NCBI GenBank assembly: GCA_018065375.1
Contig: JAGHTJ010000095.1
Coordinates: 1-6,808 of the forward strand
DNA length: 6,808 bases
Source: Candidatus Equinaster intestinalis
Lineage (GTDB): Bacteria; Bacillota_A; Clostridia; Oscillospirales; Acutalibacteraceae
Direction: 5' to 3'
A model generated the notes under the pieces. That model ran no database searches and was not told the origin of the DNA. It worked only from the letters and a program-made list of their open reading frames with translations. Each line of letters begins with the position of its first letter. Positions within the stretch are counted from its first letter, which is position 1. Position numbers and translations under genes: made by a program. Shown piece by piece: positions 1-6,770 of the stretch.

Positions 1-4
1 CCTC

Positions 5-1882
5 TTAACCAACCTTAAGCTCGTCCTGCGGTTTTGCAATATGCTTATTTGCAATCTGCGAAATGTGAATAAGACCGTCCACACCCGGGATAATTCTTGC
101 AAATGCGCCGTAAGGAGTCATACTTACAACGGTAACGGTAGCAACATCGCCCTCGTTATACTTTGCATTAAAGATGGTCCAGGGGTTATCCTCTTCTTTT
201 TTATAGCCCAGAGAAATTTTCTTTTTCTCGGTATCTATATCCTTTACAAATACCTCTACGGTATCTCCTACCATAACTACCTCTGACGGATTTTTAATCT
301 TCTGCCAGGAAAGCTCGGAGATATGTACCATACCGTCAACTCCGCCGATGTCTACAAATGCACCGTAGCCGGTAAGTGATTTAACTGTTCCGGTAAATCT
401 ATCGCCAACTGCTATAGACTCCCAAATCTTTGCTTGAGCGGCCTTTCTTTCTTCGCGAAGAACGCTCTTTATCGAACCAATGGCGCGTCTGCCTCTGCCG
501 ATTTCAATAATTCTGAAGGAAACCTCTTTATCCTTGAGGTCATCAAGTGAATCGTTTCTTGAAAGAGTAGCCTGCGAAGCGGGAATAAATATTCTTACGC
601 CGAATACGTTTACCGTAACTCCGCCCTTGATAACAGCATTAACCTTGCCTGTTAAAATTTCCTCGGAATCCTTTGCGGCAACGACCTTATCCCAACCGGC
701 AATAGCATCAAAACGGCGCTTTGAAAGCATTGCGGTTCCTTCCTGGTCATTGATTTTCATAATGATAAGATTAAGTTCATCGCCGACCTTTACATCTTTC
801 ATCAAATCAACATCTGAATCGTAAGAATATTCCTCCTTTGAGATATATCCTGTGAGACCGCGGCCGAAATCGACCTGAACCTCATTCGGTGTTACGGCAA
901 GAACTATACCGCATACCTTCTGGTCACTGTTGAGATTGTTGAGAGATGCCTCGAATGCTTCTTCATCCGTCATGTCTTCAAAACTTTTTTGAGCAGTTAC
1001 TTTTTCCTCCATCTGCTCGTTTTCCGGTTGTAAAATTTCCGTCATTGTTTTTATAGCCTCCTTTATGATACCCGCAGGGGTAGATGCCCCTGCCACTACG
1101 CCAACGCTTTTTGCGTTCTTAAAAAATTCCGCCTTAAGTTCATCAGCAGTTTCTATCAAAAACGTTCTTTCGCAATTAGCCGCGCACACGCCGAAAAGCT
1201 TTGCCGTATTTGAGCTGTGCCTTCCGCCGATAACTATCATCACGTCATTAACGCGTGACAGCTCGTCCGCCTCTTTTTGCCGCAAAGACGTAGCATTACA
1301 TATTGTATCAAAAATTATTGCATTTGTATATACTTTTTTTAAAATTTTGCAACAATTTTCGAAAGTTTTTGCATTAAATGTGGTTTGAGACACCACAGTA
1401 ATCGGTTTTTCGCCTAAATTTTGATTATTTTTGATAAGATTTTCGAGTTCTTCGGTGCTTTCGAAGGTATAAACATCGCCTGAAGTATGCCCGATTATAC
1501 CGATAACCTCGGAATGCTCGGCGTCCCCTGCTATTAAAACGGTATGGCCGGAGACAGATGCCTCACTTACGATATTATGGATTTTTGCAACGAAGGGGCA
1601 GGTTGCATCTACCACCTTGCCGCAATTTTTATTTGCGGTTTCGATTATTTTAAGTGGTACTCCGTGAGAACGAATAACAAGTGTTTCGTCAGCTTTTGCT
1701 TCGCCCGCATTTTCAACTATCCTTACTCCCCTGATTGACAGTTCTTCAACCAACTGCGGATTATGGATAATGGGACCGAGGGTACACACCTTTTCATTAT
1801 TCTCGAGAAGCTCGTAAACGGTATTTACGGCTCTGTTTACTCCAAAACAAAAGCCTGCCGTTTTTGCCAAGGTTATCTTCAA
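5..1882 (-). CDS. ispH: 4-hydroxy-3-methylbut-2-enyl diphosphate reductase fused to S1 domains, last S1 domain truncated
   Basis: The N-terminal half (about 1-285) is IspH, the iron-sulfur enzyme that makes IPP and DMAPP from HMBPP in the last step of the MEP isoprenoid pathway. Three cluster cysteines are present: Cys12 (AGFCFGV), Cys95 (DATCPF) and Cys195 (TICNAT). Active-site residues include His40, His123, Glu125 (AEHSE), the SSNT motif near 223 and GASTPAG near 265. An acidic linker (about 286-318) leads to S1 RNA-binding domains at about 320-390, 406-477, 491-561 and 576-625. IspH-S1 fusions are typical of Clostridia; the S1 part resembles the Gram-positive S1-like protein YpfD. Domains 3 and 4 look most canonical (YGAFVDIGGVDGMVHISEL and YGAFARIIPGVDGLIHISQI). 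The frame ends in DELKVG at TAA (5-7), so domain 4 lacks its last two strands, about 20-30 residues. TTG is the likely start. Enzyme residues appear intact; the C-terminus is abnormal or mutated. Confidence 0.93.
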   Translation of the reverse strand: MKITLAKTAGFCFGVNRAVNTVYELLENNEKVCTLGPIIHNPQLVEELSIRGVRIVENAGEAKADETLVIRSHGVPLKIIETANKNCGKVVDATCPFVAKIHNIVSEASVSGHTVLIAGDAEHSEVIGIIGHTSGDVYTFESTEELENLIKNNQNLGEKPITVVSQTTFNAKTFENCCKILKKVYTNAIIFDTICNATSLRQKEADELSRVNDVMIVIGGRHSSNTAKLFGVCAANCERTFLIETADELKAEFFKNAKSVGVVAGASTPAGIIKEAIKTMTEILQPENEQMEEKVTAQKSFEDMTDEEAFEASLNNLNSDQKVCGIVLAVTPNEVQVDFGRGLTGYISKEEYSYDSDVDLMKDVKVGDELNLIIMKINDQEGTAMLSKRRFDAIAGWDKVVAAKDSEEILTGKVNAVIKGGVTVNVFGVRIFIPASQATLSRNDSLDDLKDKEVSFRIIEIGRGRRAIGSIKSVLREERKAAQAKIWESIAVGDRFTGTVKSLTGYGAFVDIGGVDGMVHISELSWQKIKNPSEVVMVGDTVEVFVKDIDTEKKKISLGYKKEEDNPWTIFNAKYNEGDVATVTVVSMTPYGAFARIIPGVDGLIHISQIANKHIAKPQDELKVG

Positions 1883-1884
1883 TT

Positions 1885-2487
1885 TTATTTCTCCCAAAGC
1901 TTTATTATTGTTTCGGAAATATCATTGCTCAAATTACGTATTGCAGTTTTGGGCAACGCCTTTTTCTGCTCTTGCGGCAGATATTCCGATGAATCTATCG
2001 GCTCTGCGAAATTGAGGTTTACCTTTCCGAAAAGTTTAATCCTGCCGTTATAATTTATCGCCGCCGGCAAAATCTTTGCCTTCGACTGCAACGCCAGCAT
2101 TGCCGCACCGGATTTTGCCTGTTCGGGTTTTTCGAGCGGACGGCGTGTACCTTCAGGGAAAATGCCCAGCACTCCGCTTTTAAGCGCCTCGCCCGACATT
2201 TTAATTGCCGCTAAATCGGCGGCTCCTCTGTTTACCGGAATTACGCCCAATGTTCTTAAAACCTTTGTAAAAAGTTTATTTTTGAAAAGCTCTTTTTTGC
2301 CCATAAAATTGATTTTATAAGGCGAATTTGCTATCAAAATCGGCATATCCCAAAAGGACTGATGATTACAGCAGAGCATTACATTAACACCGTTTTCGAG
2401 TTCGCACCTGCCGCTTACCTCGACCTTAAACCCGATTTTCACCAGCGCTATACACAAAACCCGTACAAATCTGTACAAAGCATTCAT
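1885..2487 (-). CDS. plsC: 1-acyl-sn-glycerol-3-phosphate acyltransferase (PlsC family)
   Basis: PlsC-family enzymes transfer an acyl chain to lysophosphatidic acid, making phosphatidic acid for all membrane phospholipids, and act at the inner face of the membrane. The 200-residue protein has the acyltransferase motifs in order: NHQSFWD (41-47, catalytic His42 and Asp47), GVIPVNR (81-87), IFPEGTRR (109-116) and a Pro-containing fourth motif near LPAAINYNG (140-148). A hydrophobic N-terminal stretch (about 4-20) could anchor it. The ATG overlaps the cmk stop as ATGA (2484-2487), and AGAGG lies about 10 bases upstream. The last codons, TGG GAG AAA TAA, include the ribosome binding site of ispH-rpsA. 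The family is certain; acyl donor and exact substrate cannot be read from the sequence. Confidence 0.92.
   Translation of the reverse strand: MNALYRFVRVLCIALVKIGFKVEVSGRCELENGVNVMLCCNHQSFWDMPILIANSPYKINFMGKKELFKNKLFTKVLRTLGVIPVNRGAADLAAIKMSGEALKSGVLGIFPEGTRRPLEKPEQAKSGAAMLALQSKAKILPAAINYNGRIKLFGKVNLNFAEPIDSSEYLPQEQKKALPKTAIRNLSNDISETIIKLWEK
1891..1895 (-). promoter_or_regulatory. Ribosome binding site that sets the TTG start of ispH-rpsA
   Basis: GGGAG, within the last codons of plsC, lies 8 bases upstream of a TTG at 1880-1882. The product then begins as a normal IspH, MKITLAKTAGFCFGV. An earlier in-frame TTG (1895-1897) overlaps this site and would add five atypical residues. The layout implies that translation is coupled to plsC. 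Confidence 0.7.
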
Positions 2488-3149
2488 TTTGTTTTTTCCT
2501 CTACTATTTTTTTGAGAGTTTCTATAACCTGCTCAACATTAAGCTCCGAGGTATCAACGGTTACCGAATCCTCGGCAGGCTTTAAGGGAGCTATATCGCG
2601 GTGAGAATCATTATAATCTCTTTTTTCAATGTCCGCCAAAACCTCGTTGTAATCCACCGTCATACCCTTTGCGGTGAGCTCATCATATCTTCTCTGCGCT
2701 CTTACCTTTGCAGAGGCGGTAAGAAAAATTTTTACCTGCGCATTCGGTAAAACTACCGTTCCTATATCTCTGCCGTCCATCAGCACGTTATTTTCTCTTG
2801 CGAGCTTTCTCTGCATTTCGAGTAAAAATGCACGCACACAAGGTACTGCCGAAACGGCAGACGCCATCATTGAAGCCTCGGGAGTTCTTATCTCCTCCGA
2901 AACATCTTCGCCGTTTAAAAATACGTGTTGCGAATCATCAACAAACTTGATTTCAACCGTTATTTCTTTTAATATTTCTTCAACATCACATTTAAGCTCG
3001 GTGTTTATGCCCTTACGCAAAAAATAAAGACCTACTGTTCTGTAAAGTGCGCCGGTATCAACATAAATAAAACCGATTCTTTTGGCAAGTTTTTTTGCCA
3101 CACTGCTTTTACCTGCTCCGGCAGGTCCGTCAATTGCTACTGAAATCAT
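2484..3149 (-). CDS. cmk: Cytidylate kinase ((d)CMP kinase)
   Basis: This cytoplasmic enzyme phosphorylates CMP and dCMP to the diphosphates using ATP, feeding CTP and dCTP pools and recycling CMP from RNA decay and phospholipid synthesis. The 221-residue length is typical. Motifs are the Walker A P-loop GPAGAGKSS (8-16), YVDTGALYRTVG (29-40), IRTPE (87-91), DGRDIGTVVLPNA (125-137) and the lid/NMP-contact region RDYNDSHRDIAPL (177-189). The ATG at 3147-3149 overlaps the upstream TGA and has a strong GGGAGG upstream. The gene's own TGA overlaps the plsC ATG by four bases. Cmk beside an S1 protein gene is a common bacterial arrangement; here plsC sits between them. Confidence 0.97.
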   Translation of the reverse strand: MISVAIDGPAGAGKSSVAKKLAKRIGFIYVDTGALYRTVGLYFLRKGINTELKCDVEEILKEITVEIKFVDDSQHVFLNGEDVSEEIRTPEASMMASAVSAVPCVRAFLLEMQRKLARENNVLMDGRDIGTVVLPNAQVKIFLTASAKVRAQRRYDELTAKGMTVDYNEVLADIEKRDYNDSHRDIAPLKPAEDSVTVDTSELNVEQVIETLKKIVEEKTK

Positions 3150-4378
3150 TTTACACTACCTCCCGCAAGGGCACCGCTTGAAAATGCCGCTTGCAAATTA
3201 AATCCGCCCGTGTAGGCGTCTACATCTATTAGTTCTCCCGCAAAATAAAGACCTTTTATTATTTTGGACTCCATTGTTGCAGGATTTATTTCCTTTACGC
3301 TTATTCCGCCCGAGGTTACTATTGCCTCTTCAATATCACAAAAGCCCGCGACTGTAAGCTTAAAACCTTTAAGCAATTCGCAAAGCCTTAATCTCTGCTG
3401 TCTGGTTATCTGATTAACCTTTGTATCGCCCGGTATTCCGCTTAAATTAACCATTACGGGTATGAGCTTTTGCGGCAGAAGCTTATCGAGGGAATTAGAA
3501 AAGTTTTTATTACTGTTTTCTTCAAAATCACGCATTATACGTTTTTCGAGTTTATCGGTATCAAGTGCCGGTTTTAAATCAATCTGCATCGTATACTTTA
3601 CGTCTTTTTTACGCATATGCGCCGATGCGCTGAGCACCAGCGGTCCCGAAACCCCGAAATGTGTAAAGAGCATTTCACCGAGTTCTTCATAAACCGGCTT
3701 CTTTTTGCCCTCTTCATAAACCGAAAGGGTTACATTTTTTAAGGAAAGACCCATAAGCTTTACACATAAGCCTTCCTCGATTTTTACCGGAACGAGAGAT
3801 GGCATTATTTCGGTGACTGTATGACCGAGCTTTTCGGCAATGGCATAGCCGTCTCCGGTAGAGCCGGTTGCCGGATAGGATTTTCCGCCGGTAGCAAGTA
3901 TTACGGCATCTGCCGCAACGGTTTCACCGCCTTCGAGAAGCACACCGCACGCCCTGCCGTTTTCGGTAAGAATTTCTTCTACCCTGCCGTTTTTAAGCTT
4001 TACACCTTTTTTCTGCGCCGCATTCACCAATGCGTCGGCGATACTTACCGCCTTATCTGAAACCGGAAAAACGCGATTTCCCCGCTCGGTTTTAAGCGGA
4101 ACACCGTTTTCCTCAAAAAAGCGCATCGTGTCTGCCGCAGAAAATGCGGCAAAGGCGGAATACATAAATCTGCCGTTTTTAGTCATATTGGCAATCAGGG
4201 TATCGTTGTCGCAGTTATTCGTTACGTTACATCTGCCCTTGCCGGTTATGAGTATTTTTCTTGCAGGACGTTTATTCTTTTCAATCACCGTAACCGCATT
4301 GTTTTCAGCTGCGGTTATCGCCGCCATAAGTCCTGCGGCTCCGCCGCCGACTACTACGACATTCTTCTTTTTTTCCAT
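3146..4378 (-). CDS. NAD(P)/FAD-dependent oxidoreductase, HI0933/YhiN/BaiN family
   Basis: The 410-residue flavoprotein has the usual length for the HI0933 family. Members have been annotated variously as aminoacetone oxidases or as BaiN-like, after a bile-acid dehydroxylation enzyme of Clostridium scindens; most have no proven substrate. Visible motifs are the FAD-binding VVVVGGGAAGL (7-17), the family signature GKGRCNVTN (46-54), ATGGKSYPATGSTGDGY (162-178), LFTHFGVSGP (237-246), GGIS (357-360) and the C-terminal FAD motif YFAGELIDVDAYTGGFN (378-394). The ATG has AAGGA nine bases upstream, overlapping the stop of the preceding frame. Its own TGA overlaps the cmk start by four bases (ATGA, 3146-3149), suggesting translational coupling. 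The family call is firm; a bile-acid role is not supported, since no bai genes are nearby and this family is widespread next to cmk in Clostridia. Confidence 0.92.
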   Translation of the reverse strand: MEKKKNVVVVGGGAAGLMAAITAAENNAVTVIEKNKRPARKILITGKGRCNVTNNCDNDTLIANMTKNGRFMYSAFAAFSAADTMRFFEENGVPLKTERGNRVFPVSDKAVSIADALVNAAQKKGVKLKNGRVEEILTENGRACGVLLEGGETVAADAVILATGGKSYPATGSTGDGYAIAEKLGHTVTEIMPSLVPVKIEEGLCVKLMGLSLKNVTLSVYEEGKKKPVYEELGEMLFTHFGVSGPLVLSASAHMRKKDVKYTMQIDLKPALDTDKLEKRIMRDFEENSNKNFSNSLDKLLPQKLIPVMVNLSGIPGDTKVNQITRQQRLRLCELLKGFKLTVAGFCDIEEAIVTSGGISVKEINPATMESKIIKGLYFAGELIDVDAYTGGFNLQAAFSSGALAGGSVK

Positions 4379-4390
4379 TTAAAAAGGTCC

Positions 4391-4606
4391 TTACTCCTCT
4401 GCAACATAAACTATATGTGAAATCTCGCAGAGCCTTAAAATATCAAAATCAGTTTTACTGTTAATAACTATTTCCAGCCCGATATTACCCTCTTTGCCGC
4501 TCTTTGAAGCGATTATACGGTGGGTAAATTCTTCGGGAAGAAGTTTTTTAATGTTTTCAACGGTGGCATTCAGCTCATACATATCATCAATTTCGGCATA
4601 AACCAC
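4391..4606 (-). CDS. Small protein resembling the C-terminal ACT-like domain of MgtC
   Basis: This 71-codon frame starts at a GTG two bases after the mgtC stop and has no recognisable ribosome binding site, so independent translation looks poor. Coupling to mgtC termination or arrival by frameshift is more plausible. The product is soluble, with a pattern that fits a small alpha/beta fold: a strand (VYAEIDD), a helix (about 11-24), two strands (HRIIASKS and GLEIVINS), a helix (about 52-62) and a last strand (HIVYVAEE). Longer MgtC proteins carry an ACT-like domain of this size after their last membrane helix. In this frame the upstream sequence reads KKRKSVT before the GTG, which fits an interdomain linker. 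The frame is real by context; the ACT-like assignment rests on pattern and position, without clear sequence identity. It could alternatively be a separate small hypothetical protein. Confidence 0.7.
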   Translation of the reverse strand: MVYAEIDDMYELNATVENIKKLLPEEFTHRIIASKSGKEGNIGLEIVINSKTDFDILRLCEISHIVYVAEE

Positions 4607-4627
4607 CGTTACGCTTTTTCTTTTTTT
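4603..4627 (-). other. Candidate -1 frameshift site joining MgtC to its ACT-like domain
   Basis: On the minus strand, in the mgtC frame, the codons GAA AAA AAA contain the slippery heptamer A_AAA_AAA (4621-4627), part of an A8 run (4621-4628). The in-frame TAA follows at 4609-4611. Ten bases past the heptamer an 8-bp arm AACGGTGG (4603-4610) is matched perfectly by CCACCGTT (4559-4566), leaving a 36-nt loop. A -1 slip continues as RKSVT and enters the 71-codon frame, giving 216 residues. Heptamer, stop and inverted repeat are seen; programmed frameshifting is inferred. A9 from transcriptional slippage, or a homopolymer sequencing error, would give the same join. Confidence 0.5.
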
Positions 4628-5040
4628 TCAAATCTTGCAAAAAGTATAATGGTGATAAGGAACATTGCCGCCACAATCAAGGCTCCCCAATAGAAGCCGT
4701 AGCCCACGGCGATACCGATTGTTCCGGTTGTCCAAACTCCGGCGGCTGTGGTAAGACCGGTAATAATATTACCGTTTTTGAGAATTATCATACCCGCGCC
4801 GATAAAACCGATACCCGAAACAACCTGCGCCGAAATACGGAAAAAGTCTCCTTCGATACCGAGACTGCTGACGAAAATACTCGTCATACTCGTCATCGCC
4901 GCACCGAGGCAAACAAGGATATGTGTTCTCATACCCGCCGCTCTGCCGTGACGTGCACGCTCGTTACCTATAAGGCCGCCGAGAACAACCGCCATAACCG
5001 TACGGATTAAAATATCTGTTACAGTAATACTTGCCGCCAT
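4609..5040 (-). CDS. MgtC/SapB family membrane protein, transmembrane part
   Basis: The 143-residue product matches the N-terminal membrane domain of MgtC/SapB proteins. These are linked to low-magnesium survival and, in pathogens, to virulence and inhibition of the F-type ATP synthase; the role in commensals is unclear. Family motifs are GGLIGNERARHGRAAGMRTH (21-40), RISAQVVSGIGFIGAGMI (68-85) and GLTTAAGVWTTGTIGIAVG (95-113), with about four to five hydrophobic segments. The ATG at 5038-5040 has AAGGGG seven bases upstream. A TTG start 14 codons earlier (5080-5082) lies in the rny-mgtC hairpin and is less likely. The frame stops just after the last membrane helix, in FEKKEKA, so the usual C-terminal ACT-like domain is missing. 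That domain appears in the next frame (4391-4606), suggesting a frameshift. The family call is strong; whether this is the full protein is doubtful. Confidence 0.9.
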   Translation of the reverse strand: MAASITVTDILIRTVMAVVLGGLIGNERARHGRAAGMRTHILVCLGAAMTSMTSIFVSSLGIEGDFFRISAQVVSGIGFIGAGMIILKNGNIITGLTTAAGVWTTGTIGIAVGYGFYWGALIVAAMFLITIILFARFEKKEKA

Positions 5041-5068
5041 ACAAAAGCCCCTTTTTGTAAAAGCATTC

Positions 5069-5105
5069 GGGACAGCACCCAAATAAATGCTGTCCCTGTT
5101 TTTTT
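5069..5105. terminator. 9-bp hairpin between rny and mgtC; T-tract on the plus strand
   Basis: GGGACAGCA (5069-5077) and TGCTGTCCC (5088-5096) form a perfect 9-bp stem with a 10-nt loop. Read on the plus strand it is followed by TG and seven T's (5099-5105), a classic intrinsic terminator, but no plus-strand gene is present. On the minus strand, the direction of rny, the stem is followed by GAATGC and only four T's, so termination should be weak. It may block antisense transcription into rny, mark or protect the rny mRNA 3' end, or reduce read-through to mgtC. The stem is certain; its function is not. Confidence 0.6.
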
Positions 5106-6654
5106 ACTTTGCGTAGTCTATTGCTCGGTTTTCACGAATCAAACTAACCTTAATCTGACCGGGATATTCAAGCTCATTTTCAATTCTGGTTGCAATATCA
5201 TGCGCGATAATTACCATCTGGTCATCGCTTACCATTTCGGGCTTAACTATGATACGAACCTCTCTGCCTGCCTGGATTGCATAGGAGCGCTCTACACCCT
5301 TGAAAGAATTGGCGATTTCTTCAAGCTTTTCAAGACGCTTAATGTAATTTTCGATATTATCTCTGCGCGCACCCGGACGTGAAGCCGAAATTGCATCTGC
5401 CGCCTGAACTATGCAGGCAACAACCGTTTTGGCCTCAACCTCGCCGTGATGAGCGTGGATAGCGTGGACAACATCCTCGCTTTCCTTATATTTCTTTGCA
5501 ACCTCAACACCGAGCTGAATATGGGAGTTACCCTCCTGACCCTGCTCGTGGTCAAGCGCCTTGCCTATATCGTGAAGCAAGCCCGCTCTCTTTGCAACGG
5601 TTACATTTGCACCGATTTCTGCGGCAATAAGACCCGAAAGGTGGCATACCTCGAGAGAATGTTTTAAAACACTCTGACCGTAGCTTGTGCGGTATTTAAG
5701 CTTACCGAGGAGTTTTACAAGCTCGGGATGAATGCCGTGAAGACCGGCTTCTATCATAGCGCGCTCGCCTTCCTGCTTAATGGTAGCCTCTACCTCGGCA
5801 GTAGCCTTGTTTATCATTTCTTCGATTCTTGCCGGGTGAATTCTGCCGTCAATAATCAGTTTTTCGAGGGCAAGACGAGCAACTTCCCTTCTTACCGGGT
5901 CGAAGCAGGAAACCGTAATGGCTTCGGGTGTATCGTCAATAATAAGGTCCGCACCCGTTGCGGTTTCGAGAGCACGGATATTTCTACCCTCTCTGCCGAT
6001 AATTCTGCCCTTCATTTCATCATTGGGCAGAGCAACTACCGAAACGGTGATTTCAGAGGTATGGTCGGCGGCACAACGCTGAATTGCGCTTCCGATAATC
6101 TCTCTCGCCATCTTTTCGGATTCTTCTTTAGTCTGCTTTTCCATTTCGAGAATTTTGATGGCCTTTTCATGGTCAAGCTCGCCCTCAAGAGTTTTAAGCA
6201 GATAATCCTTTGCCTCCTGCTTGGAGAAGCCCGAAATCTTTTCGAGCATATCTATCTGACTTCTCTTGATTCTTTCGCATTCATCAATTTTCTCGTCAAT
6301 TTCCTTGGCTCTATTCGCCAGCTTTTCCTCTTTGGCTTCAAGATTTTCTATCTTGCGGTCAAGAGTTTCTTCCTTTTGCTGCAGGCGGTGTTCATTTCTC
6401 TGAACCTCGCTGCGGCGTTCCTTAATGTCCTTCTCTGCTTCCTGACGAAGCTTATAAACTTCATCTTTTGCTTCAATGAGCAGTTCTTTTTTCTTTGTTT
6501 CGGAATTTTTAATCGCTTCGTTCAGAATTCTGCGTGCCTCGTCCTTTGCCGAGCCGAGTTCGGTACTGTCAGCCTTTTTTCTGTATGCCGAGCCGCCGAA
6601 AAATCCTATCACGCCGAGCACTACGGCGATAATTCCTCCGATTACATAGGGCAT
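5104..6654 (-). CDS. rny: Ribonuclease Y
   Basis: RNase Y is a membrane-anchored endoribonuclease that starts mRNA decay in many Gram-positive bacteria and scaffolds RNA-degrading complexes. The 516-residue product has the usual family length and order. A single N-terminal transmembrane helix (about 3-22) is followed by a long Lys/Glu-rich coiled coil (about 30-185). The KH RNA-binding domain carries [15 protein letters not shown] (216-230). The HD hydrolase domain shows KHSLEV (His332), LLHDIGKA (His361-Asp362) and a downstream metal-binding Asp in [12 protein letters not shown] (Asp420). The C-terminal region ends in DYAK. The start is the ATG behind AAGGAGG, not the GTG three codons upstream. 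The gene is first behind the sigma-A promoter and has a structured leader. All catalytic motifs are intact and nothing suggests damage. Identification is very secure. Confidence 0.97.
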   Translation of the reverse strand: MPYVIGGIIAVVLGVIGFFGGSAYRKKADSTELGSAKDEARRILNEAIKNSETKKKELLIEAKDEVYKLRQEAEKDIKERRSEVQRNEHRLQQKEETLDRKIENLEAKEEKLANRAKEIDEKIDECERIKRSQIDMLEKISGFSKQEAKDYLLKTLEGELDHEKAIKILEMEKQTKEESEKMAREIIGSAIQRCAADHTSEITVSVVALPNDEMKGRIIGREGRNIRALETATGADLIIDDTPEAITVSCFDPVRREVARLALEKLIIDGRIHPARIEEMINKATAEVEATIKQEGERAMIEAGLHGIHPELVKLLGKLKYRTSYGQSVLKHSLEVCHLSGLIAAEIGANVTVAKRAGLLHDIGKALDHEQGQEGNSHIQLGVEVAKKYKESEDVVHAIHAHHGEVEAKTVVACIVQAADAISASRPGARRDNIENYIKRLEKLEEIANSFKGVERSYAIQAGREVRIIVKPEMVSDDQMVIIAHDIATRIENELEYPGQIKVSLIRENRAIDYAK

Positions 6655-6662
6655 TTTCTGCA

Positions 6663-6669
6663 CCTCCTT
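6663..6669 (-). promoter_or_regulatory. Shine-Dalgarno site that fixes the rny start
   Basis: AAGGAGG lies 8 nt upstream of the ATG at 6652-6654. The longer open frame begins at a GTG (6661-6663) that overlaps this site and has no ribosome binding site of its own. The ATG is therefore the better start. Confidence 0.85.
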
Positions 6670-6678
6670 ATATTTTTA

Positions 6679-6713
6679 ATGCGGTTTAAAAACGGGACCG
6701 CATCTTCACCCGT
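6679..6713 (-). promoter_or_regulatory. Two mutually exclusive hairpins in the rny leader
   Basis: Just upstream of the rny ribosome binding site the leader can fold in two competing ways. One hairpin pairs ATGCGGT (6697-6703) with ACCGCAT (6679-6685) in a perfect 7-bp stem with an 11-nt loop. The other pairs ACGGG (6709-6713) with CCCGT (6692-6696); its 3' arm lies in the loop of the first hairpin and runs straight into a short U-tract, like a weak terminator. The second hairpin's loop contains the 5' arm of the first, so both would not normally form together. The pairing is visible; a regulatory role, such as attenuation or autoregulation by RNase Y, is only inference. Confidence 0.4.
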
Positions 6714-6770
6714 GATAAAATTTAAACTACAGCGCCATTCGCCAAAGGCACGGTAATTATTATCTTTTGT

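Noticed and set aside
1883..1897. Earlier TTG start for ispH-rpsA
   Set aside because: It overlaps the GGGAG site and adds MGEIK before the usual IspH N-terminus; the TTG at 1880-1882 has correct spacing.
3146..4378. Assignment of the flavoprotein to bile-acid 7-dehydroxylation (BaiN)
   Set aside because: Only family-level similarity is visible and no other bai genes are present; the family is broad and mostly uncharacterised.
41..4382. Other plus-strand open frames of 60-117 codons
   Set aside because: All lie opposite confidently identified genes, have no recognisable domains and no convincing start signals.
5041..5082. N-terminal extension of MgtC from a TTG at 5080-5082
   Set aside because: The extension is encoded by the intergenic hairpin and ribosome binding site region and does not look like an MgtC N-terminus; the ATG at 5038-5040 has a proper site.
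6727..6738. Three-codon minigene (ATG GCG CTG TAG) in the rny leader
   Set aside because: There is no ribosome binding site and the length is trivial, so a chance occurrence is likely.
5728..6756. Long plus-strand open frame (342 codons) opposite rny
   Set aside because: It lies antisense to a certain RNase Y gene. Its Phe/Leu-rich character is what the reverse complement of a Lys/Glu-rich coiled coil gives. It has no family motif and no well-placed ribosome binding site.
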